Source of the DNA: Ehretia macrophylla
Taxonomy: Eukaryota; Streptophyta; Magnoliopsida; Boraginales; Ehretiaceae
Reading direction: 5' to 3'
Assembly (NCBI GenBank): GCA_037974665.1
Contig: CM075783.1
Span: 14,292,762-14,356,761, forward strand
DNA length: 64,000 nucleotides
A program made the translations under genes and the position numbers. Positions 10,679 through 23,694 of the stretch are shown one piece after another (the first letter of the stretch is position 1; each line of letters starts with the position of its first letter). Below the pieces are notes generated by a model. It saw nothing but the letters and a program-made list of their open reading frames with translations, was not told the DNA's origin and ran no database searches.

Positions 10679-13128
10679 TATGACACCGGAGAATTTTACC
10701 ATAAAAATTTATTTATAATCGTTGCATACCTATGTACGCATTTCTACGTGCATCATCTTTCTTGCTTAATTGTTTTTATTTGGGTTACTATTCATAATAT
10801 TTTCGACTGTTTCGAAAGCTTGATTTTAAATTTTTCCTAGGTCACTCGACATTTAAAAGGAACCAAGAAATTTTCGTTTTGAACTTTCGAGTTTAGGAGT
10901 ATGTATTTGAAAAATATTTTTCCGTGAGCTTTGAATAGTGTTACGTAAGAATAGTAACATTTGCAACTAAAAATAATTGAAATTGCATTTTGGCCTAGTT
11001 TGACTAAGTTTTTAATGAAATTTGACCTATCTAATAACATATAAACTTATATGAAATAAGCAAAAAACATGACATAACATATTAGCTCCCAAAACAATTG
11101 CAAAAATTCCCTCCATGTCCCCCATTTGGCCGTCCACTTCAAGAGAGGAAAAGGGAGATTTTTGCTTCAACATCCATACACTTTGAGCTCTTAGATTGAT
11201 CTTGGGAGGATTTTGAACAACTTAGGACCTTCAACAAAGCTTCTCCATCTTCAAATTGTGAGGGAGTCTTATTTTCTTGAGTTTAAAGTTTATATGCATA
11301 TGTTCAATTTTATTGAATTGTCAATTATAGCTATATATCTTGTTATGAATGCTTCCTATGAGTTATTTAAAGTCTCTAGAGCTAACTTTTGTGGTGTGAT
11401 AACAAATTTAATGGTTGAATGTTGAGATTGATCAAAGAGGTGATGAATAGTGCCTAAAACTAGGGTTTTGAGAAAAATTTGCTAATTGGCTTGAATTGAT
11501 GCCTCAATTAGGTGCTCTAGACCCTAGGGAAGGTAATTGAAAAACCAAGTTAGGTTGAATCACTCGAATTTGAACTTTAGTGCATAAATAGCTTACTTTA
11601 AAAAGGGGGTTTTGCATGTTAGGCAATCCGGGCAAGTTTGGGCATTGATTTGGGTATCCTTGAGCTAAGGAAGCACCTTTGGTGCTTTCGTTTCGCGAAA
11701 TTGGGGTTCGGTTAGTATGGCTATAGTTCAAACCCGTTCGGGGCCTTCACGAACTTTTGCTTCAAAAATGAGTTTTAGTGACTTTAAAGGGTACCTTTGA
11801 GCTTAATTAGGAATATAGAAAGACTAGGGTATGATTGGGAATCTCGAACCATGCTTAGGAGAAAGAAAGCTCGGTTAAAGAAAGGAAAAACGTAGTTTTT
11901 AGCCTTTTTAGTTGTAATTGGAACTTGTTGTGTGTTAGTAATGCCTTGCATTGAATATTTAGGATGTATTTAAGTTATTTGAGTAGATTATTGGAATTAA
12001 TTGTGTTGATTGCTTCTTTTGGCATCTATTAGTTAATATCGTGCTTTATGAACTTTTATCGTGCTTATATGTGAGGGCGGCCTACTTTGTCGTCCCTCTT
12101 ACGTGTTATGTGATATATTGATTGTTTGTGACTTGTTTTGGGTTGCGCAACCTATATCGGACATGGTAGCGTCGAGAAACACGGGCGGCATTAGGCTTGC
12201 CGTGCTCCCTCGACTACCATGGTGCCTATTCCCTTTCTCGCTGAGGCATACTCCACTACCCCAGAGGCGTGGTTCACCTACTGGGCATGGACCTACCTCG
12301 GGAGAAAAGGTCGTAGGATCGGGATACATCCGGAGTATCCTAATTGTGGTGTTTGGGGTTTGCTGGCATATTCGTGATACTCGTGGATCGTGGCTCGTGG
12401 ATGAAGTCTTGGAAATGGAATCGTATCCTTTTTAAAGTCATTAATAGTTTGACTTATTGTCTTGTTAGTTTATGTGGCTTGTATATGCGTACTTGTGTTG
12501 CATATCATATTGCACGTTGGCATGTTGCATCACCTCCCTCGTTGGGCAACTTTGTTGTTCACTCCTCATTTGAAATGTTTCAGGAGAAGTTGAGGTGAAT
12601 CCCCAGCTGTTAGAAGTAGGAGAAGAAGAAGAAGTTCAAGTAGATCAGAATCAGTGATCTTGTGTGCTAAGGTGGATTTTATGTGCTTCTTGCGTGGAGT
12701 TCTTGTTATTAATGTATTTTGAGACTTTGTAGTCTTGTATATATATGTCTAGTAATGTGTACTAGAATGTTAAAGAAAGCTGTTGGATTGTAATAATGAA
12801 GTCTAGACTTTAATTTCCCTTGCATGCTTGGAGCGTTTGTAAATCTTCATATGAAACTTAGAATTGTATTGTTTTTAATCACTTATGACTAAACCAGCTT
12901 ATCTCGCATGCTTGTGTGCTTTAGTAGAATATTGTTGCTCCAAGGCTCGGATAGCCTTGTGATTTTGTTTTGGCTTTGGAGTTATTGTTGATTAGTTGTT
13001 GCTTTTAGTTCAGAGGTCTTGAATGAATGTTTACAGGTAACAGTTTTGTCCTTGGTACAGAGGAGACTCTGTCCGAGTGACGGGTCCGAGCCTGACTATT
13101 AGCGTGGGTTTGGGTTCGGGGCGTTACA
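10679..13128 (+). mobile_element. Solo LTR of family 2 inserted in gag of A
   Basis: This 2450-bp segment is homologous over its length to the family-2 LTRs at 37997, 45483 and 52970 (2466 bp each). It ends GGGTTCGGGGCGTTACA and starts TATGACACC, where the others have TGTGACACC. Perfect 5-bp duplications CCGGG flank it, so it arose from a full insertion whose internal part was lost by recombination between its LTRs (known mechanism). It contains the conserved palindrome GGTTGCGCAACC and the inverted repeat beside it. The gag of A reads across the two flanks. Confidence 0.93.
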
Positions 13129-13133
13129 CCGGG

Positions 13134-13560
13134 TCTCCCAACTGGCTCTCAGAGTGCGCCACCACTCCTCTGCCTCATCATCAAGCAAATAGACAGCAGA
13201 AGTCACCTTCCTCTCATCAGTGTACCCGAGAGGATCAAAAATTTTCTCTAACTTACTAATCCACGACTTGGCCTTCCTATCATCAGGCTCTCCCTGAAAT
13301 CTAGGAGGATAGTACCCCAGAAACTCCTTCATAGAACCTCGACCGTGATTACCACCCTGTACATTCTGTATCTAGGCCTGCAATGCCTGAGTCTGAGCAG
13401 CCTGACCCGCTAACAACTGGGCCTGTCCAGCCATCAAATCTGCAATTCGATCCATTGTTGCCCCTAACCTGTCATCACCCCTATCACGGCCCTGTGCCAT
13501 ACTACCAGGAACCTCATCTACTATCTCGGGCCTACCACGAGTCCTCGGTCTATTGGCCAT
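13134..13560 (-). pseudogene. gag (5' part) of element A
   Basis: The start is placed at the ATG complementary to 13558-13560, giving [12 protein letters not shown], which parallels [12 protein letters not shown] in element X. The Gag N-terminus and the retrotransposon-gag core ([25 protein letters not shown]) are readable. An in-frame TAG at 13372-13374 separates the N-terminal 62 codons from the core. The gene is then cut by the solo LTR and continues at 10673. This is a non-functional Gag copy. Confidence 0.85.
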
Positions 13561-13816
13561 CGTACTAATCAAAGAGTTAGCACAATTATAGCATGTAAAC
13601 AGGTTAAACAATTATTAACACATAAACAACAAACTCATATAAAACACATAAACAAATTGATCACATAATCACATAAGCACTAAATCACATAATCACTTAA
13701 TCACTTAATCATTTAATCATATTAACACATATTTCACTTTTCTTTCACTTCATACATACTTGCATGCTTAGACCACTACCCACATTCCGAGGATACCCCG
13801 GCTGACAGCTAATCAA

Positions 13817-13828
13817 ACTCTGATACCA
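13817..13828 (-). other. Primer binding site of element A
   Basis: Minus-strand TGGTATCAGAGT, six bases inside the 5' LTR. It is complementary to the 3' end of plant initiator tRNA-Met (last base mismatched relative to TGGTATCAGAGC in X and Y). Confidence 0.88.
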
Positions 13829-14356
13829 CTTAAATGTCACGCCCCAACTCGACCCCTCCAATAATCAGTCAGGACGCAACGGAATTTCGGCAGTATAACG
13901 ACAGTAAATAGGACTTCGAGGCTCTAAACCAACCTCAACAGAACATCATACATCTAACAACTCCTCAATAAAATAACACATACATCATAACCATATTACA
14001 CAATAAATATTCCTTGTTATACGCCTCCGTTCCAACATAATACATGAACCTTAATATACATTGCCAAAATATTTTGATACCAACCTAGCAACCTAAACAA
14101 GACAAAGGAAAGACTACCAAGATAGCATCAACTAATTCATTATCTTCTCAACATCTTTTACATTATGAACTACAAAGCATATAAAAGTCGACTAAGTTAA
14201 TATACAAGATAGTAAGACAATACAACATCAAGGATAAGACTCCGGAACATAAGACTCATCCACGTAAGGCACATTTTCTACATTCTCCTCTTCAGGAGGC
14301 ACGTACCCGTAATCCTGCGATAGTACACCTGTATGCATGCAATAATAGAGAGTGAG

Positions 14357-14364
14357 CTTATATA
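14357..14364 (-). promoter_or_regulatory. Candidate TATA box in 5' LTR of A
   Basis: TATATAAG on the minus strand, followed by AGCTCACTCTCTATT, as in the other family-1 LTRs. It lies upstream of gag and is a plausible core promoter for the element. Confidence 0.5.
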
Positions 14365-14737
14365 AAATAAGCCCAGCGAGGATCCGATAGATCTCGAGCA
14401 AGGTCTACTAAACTCCTTGGAATAATCCTTTGAGTCAGTAAACACACAATGAACATCAATAATCATTATAAATGCAACAATAGTAATAACTGTAAACACA
14501 CAATAAGGATATGATACATTTGCTGATGAAGCCCCATACACCAATTCCATGCTCAACAACTCCTCCAAACTCAATGACACAATTCCTGAGGTACCTTGAC
14601 CTAGACCCATACCCCATGGCCTCTCCGCCCATGCGAGATAGGGATTAGCCATGATAACTGTGCCCGCAGCCCAGGATGCCTCCCGAGGTGACACAACATT
14701 ATCAAAGCTCACAACAATAAGACTTAACATAAATAAA

Positions 14738-14960
14738 CCGAGAGATCAGCAACAAAAGTGCTCGATTCCCGTAATCAATAATCAATAAATAAACTGGGAG
14801 ATCAGCAACAAAAGTGCCCGATTCCCATACTCAATAATAAATAAATAAGCAGGGAGATCAGCAACAAAAGTGCCCGATTCCCATAATCAATAATCAATCA
14901 ATAATCTGGGAGATCAGCAACAAAAGTGCCCGATTCCCGTACTCAATAATAATCAATATA
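14738..14960. repeat. 56-bp minisatellite inside A's 5' LTR, 4 copies
   Basis: AGATCAGCAACAAAAGT recurs at 14743, 14799, 14855 and 14911, period 56 bp, matching the block in the 3' LTR. The expansion therefore predates insertion of A. Confidence 0.9.
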
Positions 14961-16413
14961 ACATCAATATAACATCAATATTTAATTAAACAACAAACAA
15001 CTAAGTTAGATGACAAAGTAGGCCATCCAACTTAACATGCATGAAACACGTAATCTAACCCTAGTCTAACCATTAACAACTCACAATTCAATCACTCAAA
15101 TACCACCCAATCATCTAAAGGCTCAATTCAACAATTTAAAGAAAGACAACCTAAACTTCAAATAATCATATCTTACATTTTACTAATCCAAACAACTCCA
15201 AATCAGTTTCAAACACTCACCCGTTCAATCAATTACATTAATCCCCTCGGAAACAAACCAAAACACATCCAAATCATGCCCAATAACCCTAAAACCCTAG
15301 TGTATCATGGCTGAAATTTTTGGATTTTGGCACGGACATCACAATAGAAAAATTCGGCATTACAACGGCGCTACCACGTAATTATCAAGTATTTAGAAAT
15401 CGACGGAAATCGATTTTGATCAACGCAACTCAATTAATTCAACATTGAACAATTTAATCAAAATTTAATACCCGAAAAATAAAAATTAAGCTACATCCGA
15501 CAGAAACTCGTAGTATTACCACTGAATGATCCCTAGCATGCAAGGAGCAATAATCTAGCATCAGATTATAATTCTAACGGTTCAATCTTCATTTATACGC
15601 AAAAATATAAAAATGAGATTTTGAGGTCTAGAATTTTTCTCTCACCTTTGATGCAAACCAAGACTAGAAATAGGTAGAATGGATGCCCAACAAGCAAAAT
15701 CAAGCTTTGAATGAAGTAATTTGGCCTTGAAATGAAGTTTTTATGTGAAAATTACTTTGAAAAACCTTGAAAATGCTCTTATTCTTCCTCCCCCTTGAAC
15801 TCACGGTTTTGTGTGTGTTTTGTGGTGTTTTTGGCTTGTTTTAATGTGTGTAACTACTTATGAGCAAGGTGGTCAACATTTAAATGAAAGTCAAAGTTAA
15901 AAACTTAGTATTTTTAGTGTTTTCTTGTCTTTAAATGCATTTTCTTGATCACCAATGCTCAAAACAATTATGCAACACCCAAGTTATCTCAAGTGGGTTA
16001 TTTTTAGGTGACAAGAAGTTTTACATTCAAACAATTCCACCCGAGTCGGCTTAAAACTCGATTTTCGCAAAAGTCAGTGTAAAAACCCTAATAAATTCCT
16101 AAGCCGATTTTAAAACCGTTTTCATCAAACACAGGTCTATTAAAGTCCGTGGTCTAGGTCTAGAAGGGTTAAAAAGACCAGTTTCAAAATTTTAGCGGAC
16201 ATGTTTCGAAAATACTATTAACTGAAAATCGACGATAAAATTTCTGACTCCGTTTTTTATGAAAATTTCATGAATGCACATTTAGCATGTTCTAAGAGTA
16301 TTGATATCAAAATTATCACATTCTAAGTCATGTAGCACATAGACAGGTCAATTCATGCAAAACGAGAATAAAACACGCAAAGCGAGATAAGGTCAAAAAT
16401 TTGGGGTTTCACA

Positions 16414-19400
16414 ACCAAACCTTGCACAAGCAGGTTTTCGACAATTCCATCCCATGCCGATTCCAACTGAGATGCACAAAACAGTTGGTAACTATAAATT
16501 TTAAATTTTAATATATTTTCACTTTTTGTGTGTTAGCTACGGATAATACACTAAATCCATTCCGATTCAAAAGGATTCTGTAAGCGTTTGCTAAATTCTG
16601 TGTTAATTAGTAGATGAGTTAAATCCATCAGTTTATCCTAAAATCCCATTGGGAAAAATGGATTTATCTTATGAGTTATTGATCATATTAATTCAGTAAA
16701 TTATACTTGTATTATTGAATGCTAATGTCATCCACTTTCTTCCGAATCAAGTTAACCCATGCTGCTAGTGGGTTCAAAGGCTCCCTACACTAAACCTTGT
16801 ACAAGCAGGTTTTCGACAATTCCATCCCATGCCGATTCCAACTAAGATGCGCAAAATGGTTGTAACTATAAATTTTCAATTTTAATATATTTTCATTTTT
16901 TGTGTATTAGCTACGAATAATACACAAAATCCATTCCGATTCAAATGGATTCTGTAAGCGTTTGCTAAATTATGTGTTAATTAGTAAATGAGTTAAATCC
17001 ATCAGTTTATCCAAAAATCCCATTGGGTAAAATGGATTTATCTTATGAGTTATTACAAATATTAAGTCAATAAATTATGCTTGCATTATTCAATGCTAAT
17101 GTCATCCACTTTCTTCCGAATTAAGTTAACCCATGCAACTAGTGGGTCCAAAGGCTCCCTACACCAAACCTTGCACAAGCAGGTTTTTCGACAATTCCAT
17201 CCCATGCCGATTCCAACTGAGATGCACAAAATGGTTGGTAACTATAAATTTTCAATTTTAATATATTTTCATTTTTTGTGTATTAGCTACGGATAATACA
17301 CAAAATCCATTCCGATTCAAATGGATTCTGTAAGGGTTTGCTAAATTCTGTGTTAATTAGTAGATAAGTTAAATCCATCAGTTTATCCTAAAATCCCATT
17401 GGGTAAAATGGATTTATCTGATGAGTTTTTGCTTATATTAATTCAGTAAATTATACTTGTATTATTGAATGCTAATGTCATCCACTTTCTTCCAAATCAA
17501 GTTAACCCATGCTGCTTGTGGGTTCAAAGGCTCCCTACACCAAACCTTCAACAAGCAGGTTTTTCGACAATTCCATCCCATGCCGACTCCCCCTGAGATG
17601 CCCAAAATGGTTGGAACTATAAATTTTCAATTTTAAAATATTTTCACTTTTTGGGTATTAGCTACGGATAATACACAAAATCCATTCTGATTCAAATGGA
17701 TTCTTTAAGGGTTTGCTAAATTCTGTGTTAATTAACTCATCTAAAATCCTATTAGGTAAAATGGATTTATCTTATGAGTTATTGTTTATATTAATTCAGT
17801 AAATTATACTTGTATTATTGAATGCTAATGTCATCCACTTTCTTCCGAATCAAGTTAACCCATGCTGGTAGTGGGTTCAAAGGCTCCCTACACCAAACCT
17901 TGCACAAGCAGGTTTTATACAATTCTATCCCATGCCGATTCCAACTGAGATGCACAAAATGGTTGGTAACTACAAATTTTCAATTTTAATATATTTTCAT
18001 TTTTTGTGTATTAGCTACGGATAATACACAAAATCCATTCCGATTCAAATGGATTCTGTAAGGGTTTGCTAAATTTTATGTTAATTAGTAGATAAGTTAA
18101 ATCCATCAGTTTATCTTAAAATCCCATTGGGTAAAATGGAATTATCTTATGAGTTATCGCTTATATTAATTCAGTAAATTATACTTGTAATATTGAATGC
18201 TAATGTCATCCACTTTCATCCGAATCAAGTTAACCCAGAATGCTAGTGGGTTCAAAGGCTCCCTACACCAAACCTTGCACAAGCAGGTTTTTCGACAATT
18301 CCATCCCATGCCGATTCCAACTGAGATGCCAAAAATGGTTGGTAACTATAAATTTTCAATTTTAATATATTTTCACTTTTTGTGTATTAGCTACGGATAA
18401 TACACAAAATCCATTCCGATTCAAATGGATTCTGTATGGGTTTGCTAAATTCTGTGTTAATTAGTAGATGAGTTAAATCCATCAGTTTATCCTAAAATCC
18501 CATTGTGTAAAATGAATTTATCTTATGAGTTATTGCTTATATTAATTCAGTAAATTATACTTGTATTATTGAATGCTAATGTCATCGACTTTCTTCCGAA
18601 TCAAGTTAACCCATGCTGCTAGTGGGTTCAAAGGCTCCCTACACCAAACCTTGCACAAGCAGGTTTTTCGACAATTCCATCCCATGCCGATTCCAACTGA
18701 GATGCCCAAAATGGTTGGTAACTATAAATTTTAAATTTTAATATATTCACTTTTTGTGTATTAGCTACGGATAATACACAAAATCCATTCCGATTCAAAT
18801 GGATTATGTAAGGTTTTGCTAAATTCTGTGTTAATTAGTAGATGAGTTAAATCCATCAGTTTATCCTAAAATCCCATTGGGTAAAATGGATTTATCTTAT
18901 GAGTTATTGCTAATATTAATTTAGTAAATTATACTTGTATTATTGAATGCTAATGTCATCCACTTTCTTCCGAATCAAGTTAACCCATGCTCCTTGTGGG
19001 TTCAAAGGCTCCCTACACCAAACCTTCAACAAGCAAGTTTTTCGACAATTCCATCCCATGCCGACTCCCCCTGAGATGCCCAAAATGGTTGGAACTATAA
19101 ATTTTCAATTTTAAAATATTTTCACTTTTTGGGTATTAGCTACGGATAATACACAAAATCCATTCTGATTCAAATGGATTCTTTAAGGGTTTGCTAAATT
19201 CTGTGTTAATTAACTCATCTAAAATCCCATTGGGTAAAATGGATTTATCTTATGAGTTATTGTTTATATTAATTCAGTAAATTATACTTGTATTATTGAA
19301 TGCTAATGTCATCCACTTTCTTCCGAATCAAGTTAACCCATGCTGGTAGTGGGTTCAAAGGCTCCCTACACCAAACCTTGCACAAGCAGGTTTTATACAA

Positions 19401-22400
19401 TTCCATCCCATGCCGATTCCAACTGAGATGCACAAAATGGTTGGTAACTATAAATTTTCAATTTTAATATATTTTTATTTTTTGTGTATTAGCTACGGAT
19501 AATACACAAAATCCATTCCGATTCAAATGGATTCTGTAAGGGTTTGCTAAATTTTATGTTAATTAGTAGATAAGTTAAATCTATTAGTTTATCTTAAAAT
19601 CCCATTGGGTAAAATGGATTTATCTTATGAGTTATCGCTTATATTAATTCAGTAAATTATACTTGTAATATTGAATGCTAATGTCATCCACTTTCATCCG
19701 AATCATGTTAACCCATGCTGCTAGTGGGTTCAAAGGCTCCCTACACCAAACCTTGCACAAGCATGTTTTTCGAAAATTCCATCCCATGCCGATTCCAACT
19801 GAGATGCACAAAATGGTTGGTAACTATAAATTTTCAATTTTAATATATTTTCATTTTTTGTGTATTAGCTACGGATAATACACAAAATGCATTCCGATTC
19901 AAATGGATTCTGTAAGGGTTTGCTAAATTATGTGTTAATTAGTAGATGAGTTAAATCCATCAGTTTATCCTAAAATCCCATTGGGAAAAATGGATTTATC
20001 TTATGAGTTATTGCTTATATTAATTCAGTAAATTATATTTGTATTATTGAATGCTAATGTCTTCGACTTTCTTCCGAATCAAGTTAACCCATGCTGCTAG
20101 TTGGTTCAAAGGCTCCCTACACCAAACCTTGCACAAGCAGGTTTTTCGACAATTCCATCCCATGCCGATTCCAACTGAGATGCCCAAAATGGTTGGTAAC
20201 TATAAATTTACAATTTTAATATATTTTCACTTTTTGTGTATTAGCTACGGATAATACACAAAATCCATTCCGATTCAAATGGATTCTGTAAGGATTTTCT
20301 AAATTCTGTGTTAATTAGCAGATGAGTTAAATCCATCAGTTTATCCTAAAATCCCATTGGGTAAAATGGATTTATCTTATGAGTTATTGCAAATATTAAT
20401 TCAGTAAATTATACTTGTATTATTCAATGCTAATGTCATTCACTTTCGTCCGAATCAAGTTAGCCCATGCTGCTAGTGGGTTCAAAGGCTACCTACACCA
20501 AACCTTGCACAAGCAGGTTTTTCTACAATTCTATCCCATGCCGATTCCAACAGAGATGCACAAAATGGTTGGTAACTATAAATTTTCAATTTTAATATAT
20601 TTTCATTTTTTGTGTATTAGCTATGGATAATACACAAAATGCATTCCGATTCAAATGGATTCTGTAAGGGTTTGCTAAATTATGTGTTAATTAGTAGATG
20701 AGTTAAATCCATCAGTTTATCCTAAAATCCCATTGGGTAAAATGGATTTATCTTATGAGTTATTGCTTATATTAATTCAGTAAATTATACTTGTATTATT
20801 GAATGCTAATGTCATTCACTTTCTTCCGAATCAAGTTAACCCATGCTGCTAGTGGGTTCAAAGGCTCCTTACACCAAACTTTGCACAAGCAGGTTTTTCG
20901 ACAATTCCACCCCATGTCGATTCCAACTGAGATGCACGAAATTGTTGGTAACTATAAATTTTCAATTTTAGTATATTTTCATTTTTTGTGTATTAGCTAC
21001 GGATAAAACACAAAACCCATTCCGATTCAAATGGATTCTGTAAGCATTTGCTAAATTATGTGTTAATTTGTAAATGAGTTAAATCCATCAGTTTCTCCAA
21101 AAATCCCATTGGGTAAAATGGATTTATCATATAAGTTATTGCATATATTAATTCAGTAAATTATACTTGTATTATTGAACTCTAATGTCATCCACTTTCT
21201 TTCGAATCAAGTTAACCTATGCTGCAAGTGGGTTCAAAGGTTCCCTACACCCAACCATGCACAACTAAGTTTTTTGATAATTTCGTCCTATGCCAATTCC
21301 AACTGAGATGCCCAAAATGGTTGGCAAATTTTCAATTTTAATATATTTTCCCTTTTTGTGTATTAGCTACGGATAATACACAAAATCCATTCCGATTCAA
21401 ATGGATTCTGTAAGGGTTTGCTAAATTCTGTGTTAATTAGTGGATGAGTTAAATCCATCAGTTTATCCAAAAATCCCATTGGGTAAAATGGATTTATCTT
21501 ATGAGTTACTGCTTATATTAATTCAGTAAATTATACTTGTATTATTCAATGCTAATGTCATCCACTTTCTTCTGAATCAAGTTAACCCATGCTGCTAGTG
21601 GGTTCAAAGGCTCCCTACACCAAACCTTGCACAAGCAGGTTTTCGACAATTCCATCCCATGCCGATTCCAACTGAGATGCACAAAACAGTTAGTAACTAT
21701 AAATTTTCAATTTTAATATATTTTCACTTTTTGTGTGTTAGCTACGGATAATACACTAAATCCATTCCGATTCAAAAGGATTCTGTAAGCGTTTGCTAAA
21801 TTCTGTGTTAATTAGTAGATGAGTTAAATCCATCAGTTTATCCAAAAATCCCATTGGGAAAAATGGATTTATCTTATGAGTTATTGATCATATTAATTCA
21901 GTAAATTATACTTGTATTATTGAATGCTAATGTCATCCACTTTCTTCCGAATCAAGTTAACCCATGCTGCTAGTGGGTTCAAAGGCTCCCTACACTAAAC
22001 CTTGCACAAGCAGGTTTTCGACAATTCCATCCCATGCCGATTCCAACTGAGATGCACAAAATGGTTGTAACTATAAATTTTCACTTTTAATATATTTTAA
22101 TTTTTTTTGTATTAGCTACGGATAATACACAAAATCCATTCCGATTCAAATGGATTCTGTAAGCGTTTGCTAAATTATATGTTAATTAGTAAATGAGTTA
22201 AATCCATCAGTTTATCCAAAAATACCATTGGGTAGAATGGATTTATCTTATGAGTCATTGCAAATATTAATTCAGTAAATTATACTTGTATTATTCAATG
22301 CTAATGTAATCCACTTTCTTCCGAATCAAGTTAACCCATGTAGCTAGTGGGTTCAATGGCTCCCTACACCAAACCTTGCACAAGCAGGTTTTTCGACAAT

Positions 22401-23694
22401 TCCATCCCATGCCGATTCCAACTGAGATGCACAAAATGGTTGGTAACTATAAATTTTCAATTTTAATATATTTTCATTTTTTGTGTATTAGCTACGGATA
22501 ATACACAAAATCCATTCCGATTCAAATGGATTCTGTAAGGGTTTGCTAAATTCTGTGTTAATTAGTAGATAAGTAAAATTCATCAGTTTATCCTAAAATC
22601 CCATTGGGTAAAATGGATTTATCTGATGAGTTTTTGCTTATATTAATTCAGTAAATTATACTTGTATTATTGAATGCTAATGTCATCCACTTTCTTCCAA
22701 ATCAAGTTAACCCATGCTGCTTGTGGGTTCAAAGGCTCCCTATACCAAACCTTCAACAAGCAGATTTTTCGACAATTCCATCCCATGCCGACTCCCCCTG
22801 AGATGCCCAAAATGGTTGGAACTATAAATTTTCAATTTTAAAATATTTTCACTTTTTGGGTATTAGCTACGGATAATACACAAAATCCATTCTGATTCAA
22901 ATGGATTCTTTAAGGGTTTGCTAAATTCTGTGTTAATTAACTCATCTAAAATCCCATTGGGTAAAATGGATTTATCTTATGAGTTATTGCAAATATTAAT
23001 TCAGTAAATTATACTTGTATTATTGAATGTTAATGTCATCCACTTTCTTCCAAATCAAGTTAACCCATGCTGCTAGTGGGTTCAACGGCTCCCTACACCA
23101 AACCTTGCACAAGCAGGTTTTATACAATTCCATCCCATGTCGATTCCAACTGAGATGCACAAAATGGTTGGTAACTATAAATTTTCAATTTTAATATATT
23201 TTCATTTTTTGTGTATTAGCTACGGATAATACACAAAATCCATTCTGATTCAAATGGATTCTGTAAGGGTTTGCTAAATTTTATGTTAATTAGTAGATAA
23301 GTTAAATCCATCAGTTTATCTTAAAATCCCATTGGGTAAAATGGATTTATCTTATGAGTTATCGCTTATTTTAATTCCGCAAATTATACTTGTAATATTG
23401 AATGCTAATGTCATCTACTTTCATCCGAATCAAGTTAACCCATAATACTAGTGGGTTCAAAGGCTCCTTACACCAAACCTTGCACAAGCAAGTTTTTCGA
23501 CAATTCCATCCCATTCCGATTCCAACTGAGATGCCCAAAATGGTTGGTAACTATAAATTTTCAATTTTAATATATTTTCACTTTTTGTGTATTAGCTACG
23601 GATAATACACAAAATCCATTCCGATTCAAATGGATTCTGTATGGGTTTGCTAAATTCTGTGTTAATAAGTAGATGAGTTAAATGCATCAGTTTA
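16414..23694. repeat. Satellite array, right block (376-bp monomer family)
   Basis: Continuation of the left array in the same orientation. Anchors lie at 16719, 17093, 17469, 17822, 18197, 18573, 18947, 19300, 19675, 20051, 20427, 20803, 21179, 21549, 21924, 22298, 22674, 23027 and 23402, mostly 374-376 bp apart. The 353-bp forms follow 17469, 18947 and 22674, and a 370-bp form follows 21179. The array is cut at 23694 by element B, and no satellite follows inside the window. Confidence 0.96.
16719..21923. repeat. 14-monomer, 5205-bp satellite period
   Basis: Monomers at 16719, 17093, 17469, 17822 and 18197 correspond in spacing (374, 376, 353, 375) and variants to those at 21924, 22298, 22674, 23027 and 23402, each 5205 bp away. 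The stretch at 16414 (ACAAAACAGTTGG, TGTGTGTTAGC) likewise matches 21619. Three monomers (17822, 19300, 23027) share a GGTTTTATACAATTC variant, and the 18947-19675 stretch looks like an extra internal copy of 17469-18197. Confidence 0.75.

Larger units (their letters stand above)
6533..16413 (-). mobile_element. Element A: non-autonomous family-1 Ty3/gypsy LTR retrotransposon (gag-only)
   Basis: Two long direct repeats (6533-9100 and 13835-16413) with TGT...ACA ends flank an internal region, with a perfect 5-bp target duplication ACCAA at 6528-6532 and 16414-16418. Removing the element restores the satellite phase exactly. Read on the minus strand the order is 5' LTR, tRNA-iMet primer site, gag, protease remnant, degenerate minisatellite, polypurine tract, 3' LTR. 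Without the nested solo LTR the internal region is only about 2.3 kb, against about 5.0 kb in relatives here, and no RT, RNase H or integrase sequence is visible. The plan matches the gag-only (TR-GAG) class of plant non-autonomous elements; movement would need enzymes supplied in trans (inference). Confidence 0.92.
13835..16413 (-). repeat. 5' LTR of element A (family 1)
   Basis: Partner of 6533-9100, about 2579 bp, with a small number of substitutions and short indels between the two. It has the same terminal bases, the same TATATAAG box and the same four 56-bp repeats. Its outer end abuts the duplicated ACCAA at 16414. Confidence 0.93.
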
